From Nitrosomonas oligotropha (GTDB lineage Bacteria > Pseudomonadota > Gammaproteobacteria > Burkholderiales > Nitrosomonadaceae), in assembly GCF_009833085.1 (NCBI RefSeq), contig NZ_QRBZ01000024.1:30935-94934 (forward strand): a stretch of 64,000 nt of DNA. The letters run 5' to 3'. Numbering within the stretch: the first letter of the stretch is position 1; each line of letters starts with the position of its first letter. The position numbers were made by a program, and so were the translations under genes. Of this stretch, positions 1 through 9,103 are shown one piece after another. The notes under the pieces were generated by a model. It was given only the letters and a program-made list of their open reading frames with translations. It was not told where the DNA came from and did not search any database.

Positions 1-171
1 CGTCTCTGTTTTTCAGGATCACATCCGATAATCATACTGTTGTACAGATTAAGTAATTGATCAGATTTGAATTTATCCAATCAGATCATCCTCGATCCTC
101 TTTGGGGAAATTCCGGCAGTTTGCATTTTTCCTTACTCTAATAGGGACTCCGATTCAGTCCTAGATTAGGT

Positions 172-202
172 GTGACAAATTGCCGCTGTGGCAATTTGTC
201 AC
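172..202. promoter_or_regulatory. perfect 13-bp palindrome upstream of the HupE-TonB receptor gene
   Basis: Arms GTGACAAATTGCC (172-184) and GGCAATTTGTCAC (190-202) are perfect reverse complements around the 5-nt loop GCTGT. No T-tract follows on the plus strand, so it is a poor terminator. Its place just upstream of the likely start of a metal-uptake operon fits an operator or an mRNA 5' hairpin. The regulator is unknown. Confidence 0.6.
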
Positions 203-230
203 TTTCGTACCTTCTTGCGTTAAGAAGATA

Positions 231-2975
231 ATGGCAATTATCTTTAGCTCAAGTCTCAAGCAGATGCTGCAAGTTACTCGAAAGTTTGAGAAACGATCGA
301 TCATGATCCTCGCGCTCGGATCACTCATGTCGTTATCTTTTTTCCTGCCGCAAAACCCGGCCATGATGCTGGTCATTGACAGTGATTGGCACGAGGGTTT
401 TCATCATCCATTGGAAGGCTGGGATCATATTCTGACCATGATTGCGGTGGGAATATGGGCTGCGCAATCGCGCGGGCAAGCTGTCTGGGTGTTACCGCTG
501 GTATTCGCCAGCGTCATGAGTCTTGGCGGAGTTATCGGTGCAGTGGATATCGCGCTACCCTATACGGAAAACATCATTCTGCTATCCGTCCTGCTGCTCA
601 ACGTATTCGTTATCCGGAAAATTCAATTTAGCGCGCCGTTTAATATTCTGATCATTGCGCTTTTCGCTTTTTTTCATGGCTACGCGCATGGCCAGGAAAT
701 ATCCGCTTCCGCCAGTCTGATTTCCTATACCGCCGGATTTGTATGGGCCACCTTGCTGCTGCACGGTACCGGCATACTGATTGCACGTTTGGCGGTATTG
801 GCATTGGCATTTTCCGTCGGTAACAACGTGCACGCCCAAGAAACCGCGAAATTGAACAATGCAGCCCCCGAGGCGATGACGGAAATCAAGCCTGAAACCG
901 GCAAAGCAAAATGGGTGGTATTCAATGAGATGCGCGTGACTGAGCGGGCCAATTCACTGATAGGCATTGCCGATAGCGCTTCTCAAGGTAATGTGGGGCA
1001 AGCCCAGATCAAATTCCGGCCGATCACGCGTCCGGCGGAAGTACTGGAGACCATTCCCGGCATGATCGCCACGCAGCACAGCGGCGAAGGCAAAGCCAAT
1101 CAATTTTTCCTGCGCGGATTCAACCTCGATCATGGCACCGATTTTCTAACCCAGATTGAAGGCGTACCGGTCAATCAATTATCGCATTCCCACGGACAGG
1201 GCTGGACGGACACCAATTTTCTCATTCCCGAACTGATCGAAACGCTGGAATACAAAAAAGGTATTCACTACGCCGAGAATGGAGATTTTTCCAGCACCGG
1301 TTCGGCCAATATCCGCTATTTTAAAAAGCTGCCGGAAACCATGGTCCGATTCACGGGAGGCAGCTTTGACTATTACCGCGGATTGATCGCCGGTTCCCGC
1401 GCATTAGGAACGGGTAATTTGTTGTATGCGGGAGAAATCGTGCACAACAATGGCCCGTGGACGGTTGGCAACGATTATTTGAAGTTTAACGGGCTGTTGC
1501 GTTACAGCCAGGAGTACGGCAATCATGGCTGGAGTGTGACTGCCATGGCCACAAAATCCGATTGGAAAGCGACCGATCAGATCGCCAGGCGCGCGCTGCG
1601 GCAAGGTGTCATTGGCCGCTATGATGCACTCGATCCTACCGATGGCGGCAGCAGCCAACGCTATAGCCTGACCGGTGAATGGCACCACCGGGGAGAGAAC
1701 AGTATTACCAAATTAATGGTTTACGGGGTGAATTCCAAGCTGGGTCTGTTCTCAAACTTCACCTATTTTCTGGATGACAATGAAAACACCAGCCCCGTTG
1801 GCTGTGCCGGTTTAACTGGATTGGATTCAGGGAGACAATTCAATCCAGCTCTTTTTAATACCTGCGGCGATCAATTCGGCCAGCCGGACAATCGTTGGAC
1901 AACCGGCTTCAAGGGCAGCCACACGATTTTTCACACAATCGGTTCTGTGGATTCGGAAACCACAGTCGGCTTGCAAGTGCGTAACGATAATATTCACAAC
2001 GCACTGACCAAAACGCATGCGCAAAGAAAAATTGGTATCACGCGCCAAGATACCATTTGGGTAACCAGTATCAGTCCGTACGCGGAAAACAAACTTACCT
2101 GGACTGATTGGTTGCGCACCAGCCTGGGCGTGCGGTTCGACGGTTTCCGCTTTGATGTGAATCACAGCAATCTCAGACAAAACATGGGCGAACGCTACGA
2201 TGGCTTGGTCAGCCCTAAATTTGGCATGGTGCTGGGCCCTTGGGCCGATACCGAGTTTTATCTGAATGGCGGTCTTGGGTTTCATAGCAACGATGCGCGC
2301 GGCATCAACACCCGCATCGACCCGCTCAGCGGTGACCGGGTTCAGCGTGCCGATCCGCTGGTCCGTACTTACGGCGCGGAGGTTGGTGCACGCACAGTGC
2401 GGATCAAAGGATTGCAAAGCACGCTGGCATTGTGGTGGCTGGACATTGACTCGGAGCTGCTGTTTGTCGGGGATGCCGGCACGACCGAAGCCAGCCGGCC
2501 TAGCCGCCGCTACGGGCTTGAGTTTGCAAATTATTATTCGCCAACGGACTGGTTGACCTTTGACGCCGATGTTAGTTTTTCCCATGCACGTTTCCGCAAT
2601 AAAGTACCGGATGAAGGTAATTACGTGCCGAATTCGGTCGAGGCGGTAATCGCAACCGGCGCGACTTTTCATCATGTCTTTGGCGGTTTTTTCGGTGGCC
2701 CCCGGTTACGTTTCTTAGGGCCGCGTCCTTTAATCGAAGACAACAGTAAACGTTCGGATTCCACGATTCTGCTGTCCGCCATGCTCGGTTATGAAGTCAA
2801 CAAAAAATTAAGCTTGCAAGCCGAGGTGTTCAATATGCTCGATCGTAACGATCCTGCGATCACTTATTTTTATACGTCGCGGCTACCGGGTGAATCAACT
2901 GACGGTGTGAGGGATTTTCACTTTCATCCGGTGGAACCGGTGAGTTTCCGCTTGAGCTTTACATGGAAGATTTAA
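231..2975 (+). CDS. HupE/UreJ-like membrane domain fused to TonB-dependent outer-membrane receptor
   Basis: Residues of about 45-195 (from the 231 start) form a HupE/UreJ-like multi-helix domain with HHPLEGWDH, a helix-rich middle and FFHGYAHG, the His/Asp signature of Ni/Co-type permeases. The last helix ends in VHA followed by QE at about residue 202, which reads like a signal-peptidase site. The remainder is a typical TonB-dependent receptor: a plug (VTERANSLIG near its start, then a TIPGM..TQHSGEG region) and a 22-strand-type barrel ending in a terminal aromatic-rich strand (SFRLSFTWKI). It heads an operon with TlpA-like, Asp-box, CopC and lipoprotein genes, so copper or nickel uptake is inferred. 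An open frame extends to a TTG at 180, inside the hairpin. I chose ATG 231 after a purine-rich AAGAAG; ATG 303 is also possible. The inner-membrane and outer-membrane parts cannot share one location unless cleaved. Confidence 0.85.
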   Translation: MAIIFSSSLKQMLQVTRKFEKRSIMILALGSLMSLSFFLPQNPAMMLVIDSDWHEGFHHPLEGWDHILTMIAVGIWAAQSRGQAVWVLPLVFASVMSLGGVIGAVDIALPYTENIILLSVLLLNVFVIRKIQFSAPFNILIIALFAFFHGYAHGQEISASASLISYTAGFVWATLLLHGTGILIARLAVLALAFSVGNNVHAQETAKLNNAAPEAMTEIKPETGKAKWVVFNEMRVTERANSLIGIADSASQGNVGQAQIKFRPITRPAEVLETIPGMIATQHSGEGKANQFFLRGFNLDHGTDFLTQIEGVPVNQLSHSHGQGWTDTNFLIPELIETLEYKKGIHYAENGDFSSTGSANIRYFKKLPETMVRFTGGSFDYYRGLIAGSRALGTGNLLYAGEIVHNNGPWTVGNDYLKFNGLLRYSQEYGNHGWSVTAMATKSDWKATDQIARRALRQGVIGRYDALDPTDGGSSQRYSLTGEWHHRGENSITKLMVYGVNSKLGLFSNFTYFLDDNENTSPVGCAGLTGLDSGRQFNPALFNTCGDQFGQPDNRWTTGFKGSHTIFHTIGSVDSETTVGLQVRNDNIHNALTKTHAQRKIGITRQDTIWVTSISPYAENKLTWTDWLRTSLGVRFDGFRFDVNHSNLRQNMGERYDGLVSPKFGMVLGPWADTEFYLNGGLGFHSNDARGINTRIDPLSGDRVQRADPLVRTYGAEVGARTVRIKGLQSTLALWWLDIDSELLFVGDAGTTEASRPSRRYGLEFANYYSPTDWLTFDADVSFSHARFRNKVPDEGNYVPNSVEAVIATGATFHHVFGGFFGGPRLRFLGPRPLIEDNSKRSDSTILLSAMLGYEVNKKLSLQAEVFNMLDRNDPAITYFYTSRLPGESTDGVRDFHFHPVEPVSFRLSFTWKI

Positions 2976-3019
2976 ATTGATCCGGGATACCCGGAACTCA
3001 TCACCAAAAGGAGGAAAAC

Positions 3020-3514
3020 ATGACCTTACGCAAAATCTTTTTACTATGTGCACTCATTCTGTCATCCGCTTTTCTTTTACCGGCCGGTGCTGAGCAAGTG
3101 CAACTTAAGCCTTTTATTCCCGGCAGTTATCAGAAATTGCTTGATAGTAATGCGGATAAACCTTTCATGCTGGTGATCTGGTCGACCACTTGTTCATCCT
3201 GCATGAAAAAAATGCCACTGCTGCATGATCTGGCAAAAAGCAGACCGGAAATCAATATCGTGATGCTATCCGCTGACGATGCCGCAGCAACCGGCTTAGT
3301 CCAAACTGTATTGGCAAAAAACGAATTGACCAATCTGGAACACTGGATTTTTGCCGAAGAAAATGCACAAAAGTTGCGCTATGAGATTGATCCCAAATGG
3401 TTTGGCGAGTTGCCCAGAACCTACTTCATCAATAAAAAACATGAACGTCATGGCATTAGCGGCGCGTTATCCAAGGAGGACTATAACAATATTTTCAAGG
3501 TGCTCCTGAATTGA
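3020..3514 (+). CDS. TlpA-like thioredoxin-fold protein, exported
   Basis: This is a 164-residue protein with a signal peptide (cleavage near PAGAEQ, residue 24) and a thioredoxin-like fold carrying the redox motif CSSC in STTCSSCMKKMP. A cis-Pro equivalent follows in GELPRTYFI. It is the size of TlpA/ResA periplasmic disulfide reductases. The start follows a strong AGGAGG. It lies 44 bp after the receptor gene and its stop overlaps the next start (TTGA), so it is clearly in the same operon. In copper operons such proteins often keep copper-binding cysteines reduced. Here that role is inferred from CopC and the Cys-rich Asp-box protein next door. Confidence 0.85.
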   Translation: MTLRKIFLLCALILSSAFLLPAGAEQVQLKPFIPGSYQKLLDSNADKPFMLVIWSTTCSSCMKKMPLLHDLAKSRPEINIVMLSADDAAATGLVQTVLAKNELTNLEHWIFAEENAQKLRYEIDPKWFGELPRTYFINKKHERHGISGALSKEDYNNIFKVLLN

Positions 3515-4803
3515 AACGGTGGGTGTACATGATTACCCATGACATGCAATCCGGAAAAAATAGCGGATTGATTGTTTTCCTGAAATTAGTTTGCCAGATT
3601 AGCTTAACGATCCTTGCCAGCTCGCCGGGACCGGTGCTGAGCACGGAAGCGCCGGACAACACCGCGTTCAATCCGGCAAACAATGCGGTCTATGCGAAAT
3701 CGACGCTGGGATTGTTCGATATTTCATCATTCGACGTTTATGTAGACCAAGAAATCATCCACCTCATCGCGAGTGAAAAACGCTCCGCTCAAAATAAGCA
3801 TGCCTCGATTCGCTATACACGTTCTGAAGATGGCGGGCGTCGATGGAAAAACCCGGTGACTGTCAATGAGTCATTGCCTGCCGCAATGGCCAGCCGTGGA
3901 AACGATGTGCAACTGGCAGCCAACGGTAAACATTTGGTATCACTGTGGCAGACTGAGGGAGAGTTCCCGACGATGGGACCGATGGTTAGTGCTTATTCCC
4001 CGGATGCTGGCCAAACCTGGAAAAGAGGCGCTAATCCAGCCATAGACAATGACGGCAGCCAGGCTCACATCGATGTGGTTGCTGACCGGAAAGGTAATTT
4101 TCACGCGGTTTGGCTGGCGGATCCCAAGGAGAATGGTTACCAAGGCCTGCACTATGCCCGGTCGATCGATCAAGGTAAACAATGGAGTCCGCCGGTTACT
4201 CTGGATGACTCGACTTGTTCATGCTGTTGGAACACATTGGCGCTTTCGCCTGACGATAAGCTCGCCGTGCTTTATCGCAATACGGCGCCTCGCGACATGT
4301 CACTGGTGCAATCGTTCGATGCGGGATTAACCTGGCGGCATGCCAGTACAGTGGGTGATTTTCAATGGAAATTCGAGGGCTGTCCGCATGTCGGCGGCGC
4401 TTTACAGTATGCCGGCACGGACAATAGCGCTCAACTGCATAGCGTTGTTTGGACCGGCATTGAAGACAAATCCGGTTTATATCATCTCTCTTCAAACGAT
4501 AACGGCCAAACCTGGTCGGTTCCCAGGAAACTCGGCAGCATGGCGATGAATGGCGATATCGCAGCGCGCAATCGCAATGACGTTGCGATCATCTGGAATG
4601 AAATGGAACCGGATGGCGCGAGTATTTTTTTCACGAAATCAGAAGATGGCGGTACGACCTGGTCAACGCCTAAACGTCTGACCGAGGCACGATATTCTGC
4701 AACGCAACCCAGATTAGTGGCGACAAAACATGGATTTCTAGCCCTATGGACGGAAAAAAACAATCAGCATTTCAGTGAATTGGCTTGGTATGTTTTTGAA
4801 TAA
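3511..4803 (+). CDS. exported six-Asp-box (BNR/sialidase-like) beta-propeller protein
   Basis: Six Asp-box motifs (S.D.G..W type) are visible at about residues 105, 163, 218, 268, 328 and 377, spaced as in a six-bladed sialidase-type propeller. A hydrophobic signal segment spans about residues 17-36. A cluster CSCCW (236-240) and a further Cys in EGCPHVGG (about 291) are not sialidase features and could bind a soft metal or exchange disulfides with the TlpA-like neighbour. The start is a TTG overlapping the previous stop (TTGA); ATG 3529 or 3544 would give a cleaner signal peptide. Automated pipelines would name it sialidase, but the operon (TonB receptor, TlpA, CopC) argues for a metal-handling periplasmic protein. 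Function is not established. Confidence 0.8.
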   Translation: MKRWVYMITHDMQSGKNSGLIVFLKLVCQISLTILASSPGPVLSTEAPDNTAFNPANNAVYAKSTLGLFDISSFDVYVDQEIIHLIASEKRSAQNKHASIRYTRSEDGGRRWKNPVTVNESLPAAMASRGNDVQLAANGKHLVSLWQTEGEFPTMGPMVSAYSPDAGQTWKRGANPAIDNDGSQAHIDVVADRKGNFHAVWLADPKENGYQGLHYARSIDQGKQWSPPVTLDDSTCSCCWNTLALSPDDKLAVLYRNTAPRDMSLVQSFDAGLTWRHASTVGDFQWKFEGCPHVGGALQYAGTDNSAQLHSVVWTGIEDKSGLYHLSSNDNGQTWSVPRKLGSMAMNGDIAARNRNDVAIIWNEMEPDGASIFFTKSEDGGTTWSTPKRLTEARYSATQPRLVATKHGFLALWTEKNNQHFSELAWYVFE

Positions 4804-4886
4804 TGAACAATCTGGACTTAATACCCGATCAAGGCCAGTGGCACAGTACGGATTGTTACGACTATATTTTTACAGGAGAAAACGCT

Positions 4887-5279
4887 ATGGCACGTTGCAG
4901 TATCTTTTTTTCAATGAATCTATTGATGTGTTTGTTTTTTATTACTTTCTCGACCTTATCCGGAACCGCTTTCGCGCATGCTGTCATGGTGAAGTCGGTG
5001 CCTGAAAAAGATAGCACCATCACCCAATCACCGAAGCAAGTGGATGTCTGGTTTAACGAACATGTCAGAAGTGCTTTCAAATCGCTTGCCGTGATGAATA
5101 GCGCAGGAAAACGTGTTGACAACAAGGATATCGAACAGGAAATGCTGGATCCCTCGCATATCTATATCACTATTCCGCAACTCCCTCCTGATACTTACAC
5201 CGTCCGGTACCGCGTGATATCGGCGGATACACACGCGATCTCGGGCAAATTTGACTTTACTGTTGCGGGATCCGACTAG
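4887..5279 (+). CDS. copC: CopC-like periplasmic copper-binding protein
   Basis: From ATG 4887 the product is 130 residues with a signal peptide ending AFA, so the mature protein begins HAVMVKSVP. The N-terminal His is the classical copper ligand of CopC. The beta-sandwich signature SADTHAISGKFDFTV near the C-terminus supplies the paired Asp/His ligands. It binds Cu(II) in the periplasm. The frame is open from 4803 (overlapping the previous stop), but AGGAG at 4874-4878 and the signal peptide decide for 4887. No CopD-type membrane partner is fused or adjacent; the HupE-like domain upstream may fill that place. Confidence 0.9.
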   Translation: MARCSIFFSMNLLMCLFFITFSTLSGTAFAHAVMVKSVPEKDSTITQSPKQVDVWFNEHVRSAFKSLAVMNSAGKRVDNKDIEQEMLDPSHIYITIPQLPPDTYTVRYRVISADTHAISGKFDFTVAGSD

Positions 5280-5321
5280 CTTCAATACCCATTTTCCTTA
5301 TCGATAGGAGCGCACTACATC

Positions 5322-6056
5322 ATGAAATCACTCACCACAAAACAGTTATTAACGATTCTATTATGCGGCGCCATTCTGCTGCTATCTGCCTGTAGCAAGA
5401 AAAATGTAACCGCCCCGGTGCAATTTGACTATACCGAAACGGTAGGTTGCCTTGTCACCAATGATTTATACGCAATTTATTTCAGCGCTTATCTGAAGCC
5501 AGAGGGTGATCTGGAGAATATAAAAGGGAAAGATAGAAATAAATTGTTACGGTCTTATTGTAAAAAAATCCCCAAAACGGGTTCGCTTTACTTTACCGCG
5601 GATCTGGTGGACGAAGACGTAAGGGAAACACCCATCAGTGTTCGCCTGGTTAAGCAAGAACTGATCGGAGAGGATGAAAAGAAAGCGGAAAACTTCAAGG
5701 ATACCGGTACCATTTTTGAAGTACCGGCCAAGCTGTACCCGCAGGGTATGGTAGAGACGCATATCGAACTGGACAAAGAAGGTTTTTACGCGTTGTATCT
5801 TTCAGTCGGGGAAGGAAATACCATAACCGAAGAAAATATACTCAGAATTCCATTGCATGTCGGTGTCGATCCGGATGCGGTATCCCCGTGGCATATTGCG
5901 CTAAAAATCTTGGCCGTTAGTTTGGGATTGATTATTCCCGTCATACTGGGATTGATCATGTTTTCCCCCATCATCCCGACCAAGCGATGGGTTCAGGAAA
6001 TCAGCAGAAGAGGTTTCTTTTTGAATCAAAAGCAAGGCATTGAAACTCAAAAATAA
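5322..6056 (+). CDS. lipoprotein with C-terminal membrane helix, unknown function
   Basis: The protein has 244 residues, with a signal sequence and lipobox LLSACSKK (lipidated Cys near residue 24), a soluble domain rich in charged residues, and a strong hydrophobic helix near residues 190-215 (LKILAVSLGLIIPVILGLIMF) before a basic tail. A lipid anchor plus a C-terminal helix suggests an inner-membrane-anchored periplasmic domain. Two further cysteines (VGCLV and SYCKKI) lie in the periplasmic part. AGGAG precedes the start. It is the last gene of the metal-uptake cassette, 42 bp after copC. I do not recognise the family. Confidence 0.75.
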   Translation: MKSLTTKQLLTILLCGAILLLSACSKKNVTAPVQFDYTETVGCLVTNDLYAIYFSAYLKPEGDLENIKGKDRNKLLRSYCKKIPKTGSLYFTADLVDEDVRETPISVRLVKQELIGEDEKKAENFKDTGTIFEVPAKLYPQGMVETHIELDKEGFYALYLSVGEGNTITEENILRIPLHVGVDPDAVSPWHIALKILAVSLGLIIPVILGLIMFSPIIPTKRWVQEISRRGFFLNQKQGIETQK

Positions 6057-6084
6057 TAGAGCATTATTGACGAGTAACTGGATA

Positions 6085-6117
6085 CTTTACCAGGGGGTTA
6101 CGCAACTCCCGGTAAAG
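6085..6117 (+). terminator. possible terminator hairpin after the metal-uptake cassette
   Basis: CTTTACC (6085-6091) pairs with GGTAAAG (6111-6117), extended inside by GGGGG/CTCCC with one wobble and one bulge. Only a weak pyrimidine run (CTCTTCT) follows, so it may be a 3' stabilising hairpin instead. Confidence 0.4.
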
Positions 6118-6532
6118 CTCTTCTAAAGAATCAACGTTCTGCGGTCAACATTGAATCAATGAGGCCAATAAAGCGATACTCAGAAGCAGTGAGATCGCGG
6201 CAAGTGTCTTTCTCAGACAAACATCTGGCAAATTGTGCGAGAGTACGTGTTATAAAAAGCCGCAATAACGCAGGCGACGGCTATTGTCAAAAAGCTGGCG
6301 CATCAATCAAACCACCGATACCCCCAGAAGTCCGATCGCCGCTGTAGTGCCAGTGGCGTTTTTTATGTTTACATGCGTATAACCGAGGATGCGTCGCACG
6401 GATTGCCGGTCGGCATTGGCTGGCGGGCCTGCTCATCGCGTACGCTTAATTTGCGTTATTATGGTCACGTAAAATTCTTTCCAATACGATGCTGGCGCGC
6501 TATTATGCTGTAGTAATAAGGGGGGCTATCAA
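6118..6532. other. intergenic region without a convincing gene
   Basis: This is 415 bases. A 62-codon plus-strand frame (6159-6347) has no ribosome site and an odd composition. The minus strand shows short hydrophobic stretches broken by stops, perhaps decayed coding sequence that I could not identify. The last 20 bases hold the AAGGGGGG ribosome site of the next gene. Confidence 0.5.
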
Positions 6533-7294
6533 TTGAAGATTATTGGCGTTGTTACGGCACTGAAGTCAGAAGCAAACTGTTTGGTGGATAAACGTTTTCC
6601 TCTTTATCAAGTGGTTGATATCGGGGATAGAACCTCGCTGTGTCTCAGCAGCATAGGCGGCAGCGCGGCGCGCGGGGCGGCATTGAAATTGTGCGGGCAA
6701 GACATTAATGCCCTGGTCAGTTTTGGTGTGTCTGCGGCATTGGATGACAAATTAATTCCCGGTGATTTGGTGTTGCCCGAAGCGATCATGTTGGACGGCG
6801 AGATCCTGCCGGTGGACATGGAATGGCGCGACCGGCTGCACGGCATAATGTCAAAACACGCTACGGTTACGAGCGGAATTCTGACATCCTGTGAAGCGCC
6901 GCTCACTACCCGCGCGCAAAAACTGGCGTTGGGTGAGGCAACCGGGGCTTGTGCGGCGGATATGGAATCGGCGGCAGTGGCGAAAGTGGCGGCCGATGCC
7001 GGCATTTCGTTTCTCGCTATCCGGGCGATTGTCGATCCGCTCGAATTTTCCCCGCCGGAAGCATTGATGGGCGCGGTATATCCCGATGGCAGCGTGGATG
7101 CAATTCAACTGATCAAACTGGTGCTAAACCGGTCGGTTTCAATCGTGACGTTGATCCATCTTGCACTGGGGATGCACGTGGCGCGCTCCGCCTTGACGGA
7201 AGTCGTGCAAAAAACGGGGCTGACTTTCGCGAGTGACTACATGCCTTATCGTGAAGCCGAATTAAGCGAGAGCGGATCAGTCAATAACGAGTGA
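6533..7294 (+). CDS. hpnG: phosphorylase-superfamily nucleosidase, HpnG-like (hopanoid pathway)
   Basis: The product has 253 residues and is related to the MTA/SAH nucleosidase and phosphorylase superfamily. SFGVSAALDDKLIPGDL is the purine-binding loop region and ADMESAAVAKVAADAG carries the catalytic M-E-S with a preceding Asp. The later Asp in AIVDPLEF is the usual purine ligand. The proline-rich insert and the C-terminal helix fit hopanoid-associated phosphorylases (HpnG), which release adenine from adenosylhopane to give ribosylhopane. The start is TTG after AAGGGGGG. It stands alone here, without other hpn genes. The 3' end overlaps the convergent ABC exporter gene by 18 bp. A general MTA nucleosidase is the alternative. 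Confidence 0.7.
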   Translation: MKIIGVVTALKSEANCLVDKRFPLYQVVDIGDRTSLCLSSIGGSAARGAALKLCGQDINALVSFGVSAALDDKLIPGDLVLPEAIMLDGEILPVDMEWRDRLHGIMSKHATVTSGILTSCEAPLTTRAQKLALGEATGACAADMESAAVAKVAADAGISFLAIRAIVDPLEFSPPEALMGAVYPDGSVDAIQLIKLVLNRSVSIVTLIHLALGMHVARSALTEVVQKTGLTFASDYMPYREAELSESGSVNNE

Positions 7295-9049
7295 TTGAAA
7301 TTGCAACGCCGCCAGCCGTGCATACAGCGGACTGGATTGCAGCAATTGCGCATGGGTGCCGATCGCATCCAGCCGCCCGTGATCCAGCACGGCAATCCGG
7401 TCGGCGGATTGCACCGTGGCCAGACGATGCGCGATGACTAATGTAGTGCGATCGCGCATCAACTGTAACAATGCCTGTTGCACCCAATGTTCGCTTTGCG
7501 CGTCCAGCGCACTGGTGGCTTCGTCCAGCAGCAGAATCGGCGCATTCGCCAGAATCGCCCGGGCAATCGCCAGCCGCTGTTTCTGTCCGCCCGATAAACC
7601 CAATCCGGCATCTCCCAAATGCGTTTGATAGCCTTGCGGCAGCTGGCAGATAAACTCATGCGCGTAAGCAGCTTCAGCCGCCGCTTGCACATCCGCATCG
7701 CTGGCGTCGGGACGGGCGTAGCGCAGATTGTCGCCGATGGTGCCGTAAAACAGCGCCGGGTTTTGCGATACCAGCGCAAAACAGCGGCGCAAGGCAAAAA
7801 GATCGAGCTGCCGGATATCGATACCTTCCAGTTTGATCGAGCCGGATTGACTGTCAAAGAAACGCAGCAGCAAATCAAATAAGGTCGACTTGCCCGCGCC
7901 GGAAGGGCCGACCAGCGCCAGGGTTTCGCCTGCCCGGACCGTCAAGGTCAGATTATCGATGGCCAGCACATCGGGGCGGGAAGAGTAAGCGAAACACAGT
8001 TGATCGATGGCGATATTTCCCGATACGTTGGGCAGAGGGTGGGGGTTTTGCGGCGACTGAATCAGATTCGGCGCTTGCAGCAATTCCATGGTACGCTCGG
8101 CGGCACCGGCGGCGCGTTGCAGTTCGCCGATAACTTCCGAAATGGAAGCAACCGCCGAGCCGACGATCACGCTGTAGAAAACAAACGCCGCCAATTCACC
8201 CGCGCTGATCCGGCCTTCGATCACATCGATGCCGCCAACCCACAGCATCAATCCGACAGCGCCCATCACCAGCAAAATGACCAGAGTGATCAACAATGAA
8301 CGTTGCAGCGTGCGTTGCTTGGCGACGGCGAAAGCCTCCTCAACCTGCGTGTGAAAGGTGCGCTGATCGATGGATTGGTGATTGTAGGCCTGCACGGTTT
8401 TGATTTGCCCCAGCACTTCGCCGACATAGGCGCCGACCGCGGCGATTTTGTCCTGGCTTTGGCGTGACAAATGCCGCACGCGGCGGCCATAAATCAAGAT
8501 CGGCACTACCACCAGCGGCACGCAAATCGTCACCAGCGCGGTCAACTTGGCGTTGGTGATAAATAACCAGATGATGCCGCCGACCATCATGATCAAATTG
8601 CGCAACGCGAACGATACCGACGAGCCGATCACGGTTTGCAGCAACGTCATATCGGCAGTCAGGCGCGACTGGATTTCGAGGCTGCGGTTTTCCTCGAAAA
8701 AGCCCGGATGCAGGTGGATCAAATGGTTGAATACTTTGCTTCGGATATCGGCAATCACCCGCTCGCCCAGCCAGGTAACCCAGTAATAGCGCGTAAACGT
8801 GCCAATGGCCAGGGCGATCACGAGCAGCAAGAAGATCATCACATACTGGCTCAGTAGTTCCTTGGATTGCGTGGCGAATCCCTGGTCGATCATCAACCGG
8901 ATACCTTGCCCGATCGACAACGTAATCGTGGCGGTAAATAATAGCGCCAGCAAACTATAGACGACCTGACGCCGGTACGGCGCGATAAATTGCGCTGCTT
9001 TTTTGATGCTCTGCCAGCGGGTTTGTGTGTTTTTTGGGGAATCTGTCAT
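7277..9049 (-). CDS. ABC exporter, fused membrane and ATPase domains (MsbA/multidrug type)
   Basis: This is a 590-residue half-transporter. An N-terminal six-helix ABC membrane domain spans about residues 15-310, followed by a nucleotide-binding domain with Walker A GPSGAGKST, signature LSGGQKQRLAIARA, Walker B ILLLDEATSALD and the H-loop VIAHRLATV. Homodimers of this type export lipids or drugs across the inner membrane. The size and helix pattern fit MsbA-like or BmrA-like exporters, but the substrate cannot be told from sequence. It is transcribed convergently with the HpnG-like gene and downstream of the small membrane protein gene, from which it is separated by 54 bp. Confidence 0.9.
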   Translation of the reverse strand: MTDSPKNTQTRWQSIKKAAQFIAPYRRQVVYSLLALLFTATITLSIGQGIRLMIDQGFATQSKELLSQYVMIFLLLVIALAIGTFTRYYWVTWLGERVIADIRSKVFNHLIHLHPGFFEENRSLEIQSRLTADMTLLQTVIGSSVSFALRNLIMMVGGIIWLFITNAKLTALVTICVPLVVVPILIYGRRVRHLSRQSQDKIAAVGAYVGEVLGQIKTVQAYNHQSIDQRTFHTQVEEAFAVAKQRTLQRSLLITLVILLVMGAVGLMLWVGGIDVIEGRISAGELAAFVFYSVIVGSAVASISEVIGELQRAAGAAERTMELLQAPNLIQSPQNPHPLPNVSGNIAIDQLCFAYSSRPDVLAIDNLTLTVRAGETLALVGPSGAGKSTLFDLLLRFFDSQSGSIKLEGIDIRQLDLFALRRCFALVSQNPALFYGTIGDNLRYARPDASDADVQAAAEAAYAHEFICQLPQGYQTHLGDAGLGLSGGQKQRLAIARAILANAPILLLDEATSALDAQSEHWVQQALLQLMRDRTTLVIAHRLATVQSADRIAVLDHGRLDAIGTHAQLLQSSPLYARLAALQFQSLVID

Positions 9050-9103
9050 GAATGAATCCCGCCGGATAGCGGGGATTGCCGTAATTGCGATAAGCGGGAT
9101 GGA

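Noticed and set aside
1827..2675. 282-codon open frame on the minus strand
   Set aside because: It lies wholly antisense to the TonB receptor barrel, has a shadow-like composition rich in Arg/Cys/His, and no ribosome site or domain.
3511..4803. calling the Asp-box protein a sialidase
   Set aside because: Asp boxes only show a propeller; no clear arginine triad was identified, and the operon is about metals.
6159..6347. 62-codon frame in the gap before hpnG
   Set aside because: No ribosome site, no recognisable motif, composition unlike coding DNA.
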